DNA from: Lentimicrobiaceae bacterium
GTDB taxonomy: Bacteria > Bacteroidota > Bacteroidia > Bacteroidales > JAGONC01
Direction of reading: 5' to 3'
Length of the DNA stretch: 14,080 nt
Assembly: GCA_030621075.1 (NCBI GenBank)
Contig: JAUXII010000003.1
Location: 1-14,080, forward strand
In this document: one piece after another, positions 1-6,966 of the stretch
Numbering within the stretch: position 1 is the first letter of the stretch
Layout of the letters: every line of letters begins with the position of its first letter
Translations under genes and position numbers: made by a program
Notes under the pieces: generated by a model
The model's database searches: none
Told to the model about the DNA's origin: nothing
Seen by the model: only the letters and a program-made list of their open reading frames with translations

Positions 1-267
1 ATCACGCAATACAGCTACAAGCCTGCTACCTCTTCCATGGCCGATCATTTGAGCACTGATGATCTCTCCGCGGAGTTGAACAAATGCCAGGTCGCTATTG
101 ATGTCAGAAACTTCATGGAATTTACTTCGGTCAATGTACCGGAAAGGATAATAGCCAATCAAATCGCCGAATGTACGGATATCAACTTCCTTTTTAAGAA
201 GGTCAGCTCTTTTAGGGCCAACGCCTTTAAGATAATTAATAGAGGTATCCAGAAATCTGTTTGCCAT
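1..267 (-). CDS. recG: ATP-dependent DNA helicase RecG, N-terminal part (cut by window edge)
   Basis: This is the first 89 codons of a minus-strand gene that runs off the left edge. Translation from the ATG at 267 begins MANRFLDTSINYLKGVGPKR and continues through LLKKEVDIRTFGDLIGYYPFRYIDRSKF. The helix-hairpin-helix-like LKGVGPKRA segment (residues 13-21) and the YYPFRYIDRSKF segment (about residues 40-51) are hallmarks of the N-terminal wedge region of RecG in Bacteroidota. RecG unwinds branched DNA and remodels stalled replication forks in the cytoplasm; its helicase motifs would lie outside the window. The gene is separated from the upstream gldN by a terminator and appears to have its own promoter. 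The start is supported by alignment to the usual family N-terminus and by a short promoter-to-ATG distance. Identity is confident; completeness cannot be judged. Confidence 0.93.
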   Translation of the reverse strand, partial: MANRFLDTSINYLKGVGPKRADLLKKEVDIRTFGDLIGYYPFRYIDRSKFHEVSDINSDLAFVQLRGEIISAQMIGHGRGSRLVAVLRD

Positions 268-289
268 TTCCAATTAATGAATGATGTAA

Positions 290-321
290 CAAAAGTAAGA
301 TGTACTACCAAAGAAACCAAA
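290..321 (-). promoter_or_regulatory. Bacteroidota-type promoter for recG
   Basis: On the minus strand there is TTTG at 321-318 (-33 type), a 20-base spacer, and TACTTTTG at 297-290, an exact match to the Bacteroidota -7 consensus TAnnTTTG. The recG ATG lies at 267, giving a short leader of roughly 15 bases. The -33 element lies inside the U-tract of the gldN terminator. Sequence match only; no transcript evidence. Confidence 0.6.
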
Positions 322-345
322 AAAAAACTCCCCGAGGGGAGTTTT
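319..345 (-). terminator. Intrinsic terminator of the T9SS (gldN) operon
   Basis: Reading the minus strand there is a stem AAAACTCCC / GGGAGTTTT (arms 345-337 and 332-324) with a four-base loop, followed directly by an unbroken run of T from 327 to 319. GC-rich hairpin plus U-tract is the classic intrinsic terminator. It lies about 20 bases after the gldN stop and just before recG, so it probably ends the porP-gldKLMN transcript. Confidence 0.85.
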
Positions 346-366
346 CAGATAATATCGTAACCCGGG

Positions 367-1224
367 TTAATACTCCCACAGCTCAAATTCAAATTCAAAA
401 AGTTCATTTTTTATTCTTTCAGCTTCAAGGAGGGCATCAATTCCGATAGCATAATCAGCTATTTTTCTATCAAAAATATTCTCTTCTTTATAGATATAAC
501 TTCCAAAAATACGTTTCCAGAAAATATCATCGTATGTTAAACGCTGGGCGCTGTTGTGGCCGTTAAATATTTCAGCTTTAGCAAAAACCGGTCTGGCTTC
601 AGGAAAATATATCCAAAACAATGGCTTATATCCTCTAAATTCTCCAGCTTCATCATAATCATCAACTACCGGACAAATGCCAATTATTCTGACATCCATC
701 ATGGAACGTTGTTTGTCGAAGAACCAATCCTCTTTGATCCTGAATTTCTTTACATTAGTAGGGCTAAAAGTAACGGAGATGACAGTATCAAACGGTTCGT
801 ATGGTGGATACGGTCTTTGCAAAGTAACCGTATCAGTTCGTTCGAGCGTCCCCATCAATTCCTGAAATGTTAAAGGAACGGTGAACTCATCTGTCGGAAG
901 GTTAGCGTCATAAGCTGTAATGGAACCCTCTTTCATAGCATCCATGATAACCTGCATAAGGCTTCTCCACTGGTTATGAGGTGTTTCAGGATAATAAAAA
1001 GGCTGGTTCATTTTTTCATTCAGGTCAATAACACGCCAAATTCTCTTTTGGAAAATAACATCAGACTCTCTGACATAGGCATAAGGGATAGGTTTTTTTT
1101 CAAGATAATGTACTTTATCAAACGCTCCATCCCTTGGAGGACTATCCAAAATCTGTGAAAAAGAAGCTTGAAAAGTACCAACAACCAGAAAAACAATACC
1201 AATAATTAAAACAATTCTTTTCAT
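367..1224 (-). CDS. gldN: T9SS ring component GldN/PorN
   Basis: A 285-residue periplasmic protein of the GldN/PorN family. Residues 1-23 form a signal peptide (MKR, then a hydrophobic stretch, then ASFS before Gln24), predicting export. The mature part begins with the family-typical pattern of a proline-rich start followed by VRESDVIFQKRIWRVIDLNEKMN and a PFYYP segment (about residues 52-80), diagnostic for GldN. In T9SS, GldN/PorN binds the lipoprotein GldK/PorK to form the large ring beneath the outer membrane and contacts the periplasmic tip of GldM. The gene is last in the porP-gldKLMN cluster, 25 bases after gldM, and is followed by a strong terminator. Length is somewhat shorter than the Flavobacterium protein (just over 300 residues) but nothing looks broken. 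Confidence 0.93.
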   Translation of the reverse strand: MKRIVLIIGIVFLVVGTFQASFSQILDSPPRDGAFDKVHYLEKKPIPYAYVRESDVIFQKRIWRVIDLNEKMNQPFYYPETPHNQWRSLMQVIMDAMKEGSITAYDANLPTDEFTVPLTFQELMGTLERTDTVTLQRPYPPYEPFDTVISVTFSPTNVKKFRIKEDWFFDKQRSMMDVRIIGICPVVDDYDEAGEFRGYKPLFWIYFPEARPVFAKAEIFNGHNSAQRLTYDDIFWKRIFGSYIYKEENIFDRKIADYAIGIDALLEAERIKNELFEFEFELWEY

Positions 1225-1249
1225 AACAATATATCTTTATTATGTTATC

Positions 1250-2860
1250 TTAATTTACAACAAGGCTAATAGTACCTAATGGCGTGTTACCATCAGGGCC
1301 TTTGGCAATAATATTTTCGAACCAGATCTTTGTACCCCGGCGGGAGGCTCTAATAAAGTTTTTCATCTCCTCAGTAAGTGCATTTCCTCTTGCCTGGCGT
1401 TCAAAGATATCACCACTTCTAACTGATGTAAAAGTATACGAAACAATGACGAAATTCAGGTCAAATTCAAAGTCTTCAGGCATTTGGGGTATAATAGCAC
1501 CGGCTGCAATAAGTTTGTTTTTATCAATATTACCCTGATTAACATTTGCAATATATGCTGACGGGTCAGGAACTCTTTTGATCCGGAATTCTGCCAAACC
1601 CATTGATTTGGTTCCTCCCTCATACTCAGCATCTACACTGATCACCGCTTTTCCTGTAGAACCGCCGGGAATCTTCACAATATAATCCACACCGTCGGGA
1701 TCCGGAGTAAGTGTTCCTACTGAAATGCTCGGATGAATTCTCTCTTTTCCAATTCCGGAAACAGCTATGGACACCGGATTATCAACACCTGTATAAAAAA
1801 CATTCATTTTTGTTGCTGAAACTGTTAATGAAGGCATAGCAACAAGGTATTCGTCTTTAAAAGAATACGTTATTTCTTCACCTGTTGGTGATTTTACCGT
1901 AACCCGCCCGGCATATTTTTTTATTCCTGTGGAAGTAGCTGGAATCACAATTTTGGCAAAAGCTCCCCTACCTTCAACCTGACGTGCATTACCAATGTTA
2001 GTTTCAGTTAATGCATCAACTCCCTCTAAGTAATAAATGTCCGGGTCTTGAATCGTGTCAACAGCTGCAACAATTATTTCAGCTTCATACTCTTCTCCCA
2101 CAAAAACATAATGGCTACGTGGGATCACTTTAGCTTCTATTTTATTAAATTTAAAATCTTCGGCAGTAACAGAGCTATACAAGTAAGAAACAACATCAAA
2201 TTCTGCGTTTTTCACATCTGTAATCAACTTATTAAGGATGGCAACATCAGCAGCCAACACGGTATAATAAAAATTATGCTCTTCCCAATTTTGAGGGGCT
2301 CCATCGGCATCGCTGTAATCACCATCTGTAATCATACCGAGGCGATGGCTATCTTTCGGTCGGGAAGCAATTTCCAACATCATTGTCCTGAAAACATTGA
2401 TTTTATTTTTCAATATTCTCCCTTCACCGGCTGACCCATCGTCAGAATGGCCAAAGAAAAACCGGGTCGGTTCTGTATATCTATCCACCGATTTAATCTC
2501 TTTCAGAGGAGTTGTTCTGGCTTGCTCCATTGTTTCAATTCTAGCATCCGTCGCAACAATAACAGCATATTTTATACTGTCGATATAATTAGTCATATCA
2601 TCCGACAGTTTTTTTGCCTTCATAGCTTTATCATGAAAAGGCTTTACCTTGTTAGGGTTAATGGCCATTTGTTGATCAAACCTGGCATAGGTATTTCTAA
2701 TTTTATTAGAGAAGGTAACATTAGTGGCTTCAGTACTTTCATTGACTACAATAAATGCATCAAGCATTGCCTTCGACACATTCAATGCAAGAAGTGCTGT
2801 TAACACCAGATACATCATCGCTATCATTTTCTGCCGCGGGGTTTCCTTATATCCAGCCAT
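1250..2860 (-). CDS. gldM: T9SS motor protein GldM/PorM
   Basis: A 536-residue protein starting MAGYKETPRQKMIAMMYLVL, the very conserved GldM N-terminus: a short cytoplasmic tail ending in PRQKMI, then one transmembrane helix (about residues 12-28) ending in ALNVSKAML. The rest is a long periplasmic part, which in studied homologues is a dimeric rod of four domains (a helical D1 followed by beta-rich D2-D4) that reaches GldN. GldM pairs with GldL in a GldL5-GldM2-type motor that uses the proton gradient to drive type IX secretion and, in gliders, motility. It lies 53 bases after gldL and 25 bases before gldN. Length is close to known GldM (slightly over 500 residues). Family identity is very secure; whether this organism glides cannot be told. 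Confidence 0.95.
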   Translation of the reverse strand: MAGYKETPRQKMIAMMYLVLTALLALNVSKAMLDAFIVVNESTEATNVTFSNKIRNTYARFDQQMAINPNKVKPFHDKAMKAKKLSDDMTNYIDSIKYAVIVATDARIETMEQARTTPLKEIKSVDRYTEPTRFFFGHSDDGSAGEGRILKNKINVFRTMMLEIASRPKDSHRLGMITDGDYSDADGAPQNWEEHNFYYTVLAADVAILNKLITDVKNAEFDVVSYLYSSVTAEDFKFNKIEAKVIPRSHYVFVGEEYEAEIIVAAVDTIQDPDIYYLEGVDALTETNIGNARQVEGRGAFAKIVIPATSTGIKKYAGRVTVKSPTGEEITYSFKDEYLVAMPSLTVSATKMNVFYTGVDNPVSIAVSGIGKERIHPSISVGTLTPDPDGVDYIVKIPGGSTGKAVISVDAEYEGGTKSMGLAEFRIKRVPDPSAYIANVNQGNIDKNKLIAAGAIIPQMPEDFEFDLNFVIVSYTFTSVRSGDIFERQARGNALTEEMKNFIRASRRGTKIWFENIIAKGPDGNTPLGTISLVVN

Positions 2861-2913
2861 TTGCTATACTATATTTTATATAAAATTTTTAAATCAATAT
2901 TAATTCTAACCTG

Positions 2914-4095
2914 TTATTTGCCTTTTGGTACATTCATGGCAGATAACATATTACCATACACGTTGTTAAGAGCTGCAACATTTTGTGCCAGCTCATCAAC
3001 ACCATTTTTGTATTTAGCTGTCATCTCAATGGAAGCATTAAGATTCTCAAGGAATTTATCAAGTGTTTCCTGTAAACGTATGGTTGACACTACTTGCTTG
3101 TCTGTTCCCTGAAGCTGCTTTAAATACAAATCATTCAAGGCGGTCATCTGCTCCTCATAAGTGGATGTTTTTTCGATCGACCCACTAAGGCTATTAAGGA
3201 ACTGGTTTAAGGTAACCTGCAATTTATTATTTGACTCAACATTTTCATTAGATCCCTGAAGTTGAAGTTCATAGATAGCATTCAAAGCCGATAGATTTTC
3301 AGCGGTCTTTTTAAGCTGCTGGTTATACTGCTCTGCTTCAGAACCGGTTAAATTCAAACCCTCAGCAGACTCCTGAATTTTTGCGGCTGATTCGTTGTAC
3401 TTTTGCGCAAGAGCATTTGCAGATAAAGATGCTTCTTTAACACTATTTGAGAATTCGTCCGCAGCAGACAAATTAGATTTCAAGGTATCTGAAGCCTCAG
3501 AATATACTGATGACAGGCCGGAAACATTTTCGGCGGCATCTTTCAGGTTACTGTAATGCTCATCAACAGCCCCTTTATTTTTATTAAGTGATTCAGAGGT
3601 TTTTACATAGGATTCTGATAATTCTCCGGCACCTTTTGAGGCACTTTTGATATTGTCAATGTAATCACTTGTAGCTGATGCTGCCTCTGTGATATCAGAT
3701 AATTGTGATGTGCTGCTACTCAGGTTCCTAAGCCCCTTGCCTAAATTATCAATCAGCTCCTGGTCTATTTTTGCTTCGGCAAGCATATCATCAAGTTCTT
3801 CGGTAGGCTTTCCGTGCTTTTTAAAAAGATCGCCATCAATATCTGTTCCACTATAAAGCCCTGCCAATTCAGGGTAAACAAGACTCCAGTCAGGGTCAAC
3901 AAAAGGCGGTTCAAAGGCGGAGAAGAAAAATATCAACGACTCTGTTCCCAGGCCAATAATCAACATGTAATCAGCACCAGGATAATGGTTTATCTTAAAT
4001 AGTGCCCCTAAAATAACTACTGAAGCTCCCCAGCCATACAGCTTGGACATAAAGTTTTTAAATCCTTTACTTCTAACTAAATTCCCTAATCCCAT
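2914..4095 (-). CDS. gldL: T9SS motor protein GldL/PorL with long repeat-bearing C-terminus
   Basis: A 393-residue inner-membrane protein. The N-terminus carries two transmembrane helices: about residues 22-36 (GASVVILGALFKIN) and 42-61 (containing GLGTESLIFFF), followed by the family motif FEPP. Glu52 in helix 2 corresponds to the membrane glutamate of GldL thought to take part in proton flow; Lys34 and His37 after helix 1 are also conserved by eye. Residues 100-390 are Ser/Ala/Gln/Asn-rich and predicted helical or coiled-coil, cytoplasmic in known topology. They contain recurring units, for example LSALNAIYELQLQG (268-281), TALNDLYLKQLQG (318-330) and AALNNVYGNML (374-384), with a period near 50 residues. 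Flavobacterium GldL is only a little over 200 residues, so this tail is long. The gene sits between gldK (47-base gap) and gldM (53-base gap). Confidence 0.93.
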   Translation of the reverse strand: MGLGNLVRSKGFKNFMSKLYGWGASVVILGALFKINHYPGADYMLIIGLGTESLIFFFSAFEPPFVDPDWSLVYPELAGLYSGTDIDGDLFKKHGKPTEELDDMLAEAKIDQELIDNLGKGLRNLSSSTSQLSDITEAASATSDYIDNIKSASKGAGELSESYVKTSESLNKNKGAVDEHYSNLKDAAENVSGLSSVYSEASDTLKSNLSAADEFSNSVKEASLSANALAQKYNESAAKIQESAEGLNLTGSEAEQYNQQLKKTAENLSALNAIYELQLQGSNENVESNNKLQVTLNQFLNSLSGSIEKTSTYEEQMTALNDLYLKQLQGTDKQVVSTIRLQETLDKFLENLNASIEMTAKYKNGVDELAQNVAALNNVYGNMLSAMNVPKGK

Positions 4096-4106
4096 ATCTC
4101 AATAAG

Positions 4107-4124
4107 TTTTAAAATATTTTAAAA
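4107..4124. repeat. 18-bp perfect AT palindrome between gldK and gldL
   Basis: TTTTAAAATATTTTAAAA reads identically on both strands. It lies in the 47-base gap between the gldK stop and the gldL ATG. Being pure A/T, its RNA hairpin would be weak; it may simply reflect base composition. Function unknown. Confidence 0.5.
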
Positions 4125-4142
4125 TAAAACGGTCCTAACTAA

Positions 4143-5498
4143 TTAATTTCTAACGTAAGAGGCTCTGTTTGGGTTATCACCTTTTTGACGTCCAAGGTAA
4201 TTTTGAACACACCTAAATCCCACAAAACTTTTTGCCGTATCCTGAAATTCGTAAGAACGGGCATAAACCTGAAGGTAATAAGCAATATCTTTCCATGATC
4301 CACCCCTTGTTACTTTTCTTTTAAGAGAGGGAGGGTCGGTTTCTTTCGCATCATAGGTATAGGTTTGATTCATATCCCATGAGAAATTATATGTTGACTC
4401 ATCATAGGCATCAATGGTCCATTCTGCAACATTACCGGCCATATCGAACAAGCCAAAATCATTCGGTGGATAATGTCCTACCACAACAGTTGTAAGGCCG
4501 CCATCGTCAACATAATCACCACGCATTGGTTTAAAGTTGCCCAGGAAACAACCTTTTCCATTTCTTGTATATGGGCCACCCCATGGATACGGACTCAGGG
4601 CATAGCCACCCCTTGCTGCCCATTCCCATTCAGCTTCAGTCGGTAACCTGTACTCATTCACAGTCACCTCATCGTTCTGTGCCAAAAAAGAGGTCTGCAA
4701 CTGGGTTCTCCACACACAGAATGCTTTTGCCTGTTTCCATGTAACACCAACTACAGGGTAATTATCAAAAGCCGGGTGCCAAAAATATTGTTTGGTCATT
4801 GGTTCATTGTACGAGTACGCATAATCGTGCAGCCAGCAAAGTGTATCAGGATAAATATTGATGGTTTCCTGCCGGATATAAACCGAACGGTCACTCAACC
4901 CTTCAGAGCGATTTGACAGTCCTCCTTCTTTAACATCTCCCTGGGAGTAATCTTTACTGGCAGCTGCAAGGAGATCAATCCAATAATATTTGAAATATAA
5001 TAACCTTGTATCAATTTGTTTTTTTCTATAATACCTTTCATGTTCAGGAAGAAAGAGGTCTTGTAGTACTTCTCGTTCTTCTTCCCCATTCCATTCGATA
5101 TCTTCATCCCAATTAAGATAAGGAGGGTCATAAATTTCACCTGTCTCCAGGTTTTCCTCTATAAGGTACTTTTCAGGAAGGATATCCCCTAACATATAAC
5201 GTGCAATCGAATCCCTTACCCAGTACACGAATTGCCTGTATTCATTATTTGTAACCTCTGTCTCATCCATGTAGAATGCAGCAATAGAGATGGTTTTGGG
5301 TTGATATAATTGTGAATACGGAACATCCTGGTCTCCGGCGCCCATGGTGTAACTTCCCATAGGGATATATGCCATGCCATATGGATCTGGTTGATAAAAC
5401 TTGGGGCGATTCTGTACACCAATAAGTTCACCATTCCCTGTGTTGCCACAACTACCCAGGATGATCAGGATCAATAAATAAAATAGCAGCCTTTTCAT
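4143..5498 (-). CDS. gldK: T9SS outer-membrane ring lipoprotein GldK/PorK (FGE-sulfatase fold)
   Basis: A 451-residue lipoprotein. Residues 1-16 form a type II signal peptide with lipobox LGSC (Cys17). The mature protein has a formylglycine-generating-enzyme/sulfatase-modifying fold: IPMGSYTMG (45-53), FYMDETEVTNNEYRQF (75-90), VVGVTWKQAKAFCVW (249-263), RLPTEAEWEWAARGG (284-298), DMAGNVAEW (352-360), RGGSW (398-402) and GFRC (427-430). An extra segment at about 110-235 interrupts the fold, as is usual for GldK. In the part aligned by eye with the FGE active site (after RGGSW), the two catalytic cysteines are replaced by Asp404 and about Leu409, so it is expected to be structural, not enzymatic. 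GldK/PorK forms the periplasmic ring with GldN on the inner face of the outer membrane. It is 82 bases downstream of porP and 47 upstream of gldL. Confidence 0.94.
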   Translation of the reverse strand: MKRLLFYLLILIILGSCGNTGNGELIGVQNRPKFYQPDPYGMAYIPMGSYTMGAGDQDVPYSQLYQPKTISIAAFYMDETEVTNNEYRQFVYWVRDSIARYMLGDILPEKYLIEENLETGEIYDPPYLNWDEDIEWNGEEEREVLQDLFLPEHERYYRKKQIDTRLLYFKYYWIDLLAAASKDYSQGDVKEGGLSNRSEGLSDRSVYIRQETINIYPDTLCWLHDYAYSYNEPMTKQYFWHPAFDNYPVVGVTWKQAKAFCVWRTQLQTSFLAQNDEVTVNEYRLPTEAEWEWAARGGYALSPYPWGGPYTRNGKGCFLGNFKPMRGDYVDDGGLTTVVVGHYPPNDFGLFDMAGNVAEWTIDAYDESTYNFSWDMNQTYTYDAKETDPPSLKRKVTRGGSWKDIAYYLQVYARSYEFQDTAKSFVGFRCVQNYLGRQKGDNPNRASYVRN

Positions 5499-5580
5499 AT
5501 TTGTATCAGATTTTTTTGCGTTCTATAATAACGATGATTGCTTTTCTTTAGTATAAATATCACTGTTGACAATATATTTT

Positions 5581-6546
5581 TTACAAAAATCGTGTGTTCT
5601 TATAACTTTGTTTCAGTTTTTCAATTTCCAATTTAAAGCAATAACCTGCCATAAGCTCATGGCTACCGCTGCTTCTGTTACCACCCATGGCAGAGGTTGT
5701 AATATCATAAGAATAGCCAATATAGATATTCTTGTATTTCATGCCAAGCATAGCCACAACTGCATCCTGGTACCGATAGCTTAGCCCTCCCCAGAACTTA
5801 TCGTTGTATCTGACCAAGGCTGTAACATCTGCTGAAAACGATGCACCATCGGTACGAAAGAGTATTGATGGTTCAATCTCAAAACCAGAACTCCGGGGTA
5901 AATTAATGGTATACCCTCCCATAAAGTAATAATGTCTCCTCAATTGCATCCTAAGGGCCACGCTTCCTGACTCAGAAAGTGGCAGGCTTTTGGTTTGAAG
6001 AAGTTGCGATGTTGACACCCCAATATAATACTGATCAGGTACTTTGTAAAACGCACCAATAGAAGCATCGATCAACATTTCACTTTCTGCCCCTAGTTGA
6101 GATAGAAGAGGGTCATCTTCAATAGGCTTGAATTTTGAAAAATCGATCCGGTCATCAAGGAAACCAATCATCAATCCAAGACCCAGTGTACCACTCGCTG
6201 TTTCAACGTAGTACGAATAACCAAGACGAACATTGATACTTTCTTGAAATCCAAGCTTATCAGAGGTAATCGATACGCCAACTCCACCCTTTAAAACACG
6301 AACAGGGGCATCAATATTAAGTGTATAGGTTAACGGAGCAACCTCGTTGCCTTCCATATCCTTGAAACCAACCCACTGCTGCCTGTACAATCCCATTGTA
6401 CAGATAGCATTACTTGTTCCGGCGTACCCCGGGTTATAATACAACTTGCTAAACATATATTGACTAAAAAGGGGTTCCTGCTGAGCCAGCAATGTTAATG
6501 AAAGAAAAAAAAATAATGCGATCCCAGCAATGAGCTTCTTTAACAT
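5581..6546 (-). CDS. porP: T9SS outer-membrane protein, PorP/SprF family
   Basis: A 321-residue protein with a type I signal peptide (MLKK, a hydrophobic stretch, then LLAQQ; cleavage near residue 21-22). The mature start, PLFSQYMFSKLYYNPGYAGTS (about 25-45), is the signature of PorP/SprF family proteins. The remainder alternates polar and hydrophobic residues with many aromatic residues and ends near residue 310 in strand-like segments, consistent with an outer-membrane beta-barrel of the PorP/SprF type. PorP of Porphyromonas is part of the T9SS and is encoded just before porKLMN; the order here is the same. SprF-like paralogues also partner individual secreted adhesins, but the location directly upstream of gldK argues for the core PorP. 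A candidate promoter lies upstream, so it is probably the first gene of the operon. Confidence 0.9.
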   Translation of the reverse strand: MLKKLIAGIALFFFLSLTLLAQQEPLFSQYMFSKLYYNPGYAGTSNAICTMGLYRQQWVGFKDMEGNEVAPLTYTLNIDAPVRVLKGGVGVSITSDKLGFQESINVRLGYSYYVETASGTLGLGLMIGFLDDRIDFSKFKPIEDDPLLSQLGAESEMLIDASIGAFYKVPDQYYIGVSTSQLLQTKSLPLSESGSVALRMQLRRHYYFMGGYTINLPRSSGFEIEPSILFRTDGASFSADVTALVRYNDKFWGGLSYRYQDAVVAMLGMKYKNIYIGYSYDITTSAMGGNRSSGSHELMAGYCFKLEIEKLKQSYKNTRFL

Positions 6547-6586
6547 ATATTCTATTACCTAAGTCTTCCAGCTTTTTTTAAGGTTG

Positions 6587-6620
6587 CTAAATTAATATTT
6601 TTTTTTCAATAATTACCAAA
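6587..6620 (-). promoter_or_regulatory. Candidate promoter of the porP-gldKLMN operon
   Basis: On the minus strand, TTTG at 6620-6617 is followed after 22 bases by TAATTTAG at 6594-6587, which differs from the Bacteroidota -7 consensus TAnnTTTG at one position. The porP ATG is at 6546, about 40 bases downstream. The spacing is at the long end of the usual range, so this is a moderate call. Confidence 0.4.
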
Positions 6621-6810
6621 ACATACCATCAAATAAAATTCTCATAATCTATCTGGTTAATAAAACAAAATTAATAGAATTATATCAAATAGTATCAAAT
6701 CGTTATGCTTTTCCTAAAAAGATAACTCATTTAAATCAATTGTAGTACGTAATAATTACAAAAAAGTTATATTTAATTTATATAATTCCACTCATTTTTC
6801 TAAAATTTAT

Positions 6811-6818
6811 TATTTTCG
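6811..6818 (+). promoter_or_regulatory. Weak -7-like box upstream of the YitT-like fragment
   Basis: TATTTTCG differs from TAnnTTTG at one position and is followed by CGC, the usual look of Bacteroidota start regions. It lies about 35 bases before the ATG of the 33-codon fragment. No clear -33 TTTG is at the expected distance. It may be the surviving promoter of a deleted gene. Confidence 0.3.
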
Positions 6819-6851
6819 CCGCTTTTTTATAATTCATTAATCCTTAAGGTT

Positions 6852-6953
6852 ATGCTGCAAGATTTCATGCATCACGTTGACCCGGAGGCATTTCTTACGG
6901 TAATCAATGCAAATGAAATTATCGGCAATGGCTTTAAATCCCTAAACGAATAA
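6852..6953 (+). pseudogene. Remnant resembling the C-terminal end of a YitT/DUF2179 membrane protein
   Basis: A 33-codon open frame, MLQDFMHHVDPEAFLTVINA followed by NEIIGNGFKSLNE and a TAA stop. The pattern (hydrophobic)-DP-AF-(hydrophobic)-V..A.E(I/V).G.GF(K) matches the end of the DUF2179 domain that closes YitT-family proteins, which are normally close to 300 residues with five or six membrane helices ahead of this domain. In-frame codons upstream run only to a stop at 6801-6803 and do not look like protein. So only the last tenth of such a gene appears to remain, ending 13 bases from the convergent rseP stop, as an intact neighbour would. Reading it as an independent small protein is possible but less likely. 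The similarity is from memory of the family, not a search. Confidence 0.5.
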
Positions 6954-6966
6954 AATAGCAGGCTGG

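Larger units (their letters stand above)
6547..6851. other. AT-rich gene-poor gap
   Basis: About 300 bases of very AT-rich sequence with no convincing coding region on either strand. The left end holds the presumed porP promoter (minus). Around 6683-6700 the 10-base units TATCAAATAG and TATCAAATCG stand side by side. The right end has a -7-like box at 6811-6818 (plus) just before the small coding fragment. No RNA gene or terminator was recognised. Confidence 0.6.

Noticed and set aside
37..360. Open frame of 107 codons on the plus strand at the left edge
   Set aside because: It lies opposite the recG start and runs through the recG promoter and gldN terminator; the minus strand encodes a clear RecG N-terminus.
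2048..2803. Several plus-strand open frames of 60-128 codons
   Set aside because: They are antisense to gldM, show no family pattern, and gldM itself is unbroken and clearly coding.
2873..2886. 14-bp palindrome ATTTTATATAAAAT between gldL and gldM
   Set aside because: Pure A/T in a very AT-rich gap; too likely by chance to list as a regulatory site.
4143..5498. Formylglycine-generating enzyme or sulfatase-modifying activity
   Set aside because: Location between porP and gldL, the lipobox, and loss of the catalytic cysteines all point to GldK/PorK.
5499..5580. Separate promoter in front of gldK
   Set aside because: I found no good TTTG/TAnnTTTG pair and no terminator after porP, so cotranscription with porP is simpler.
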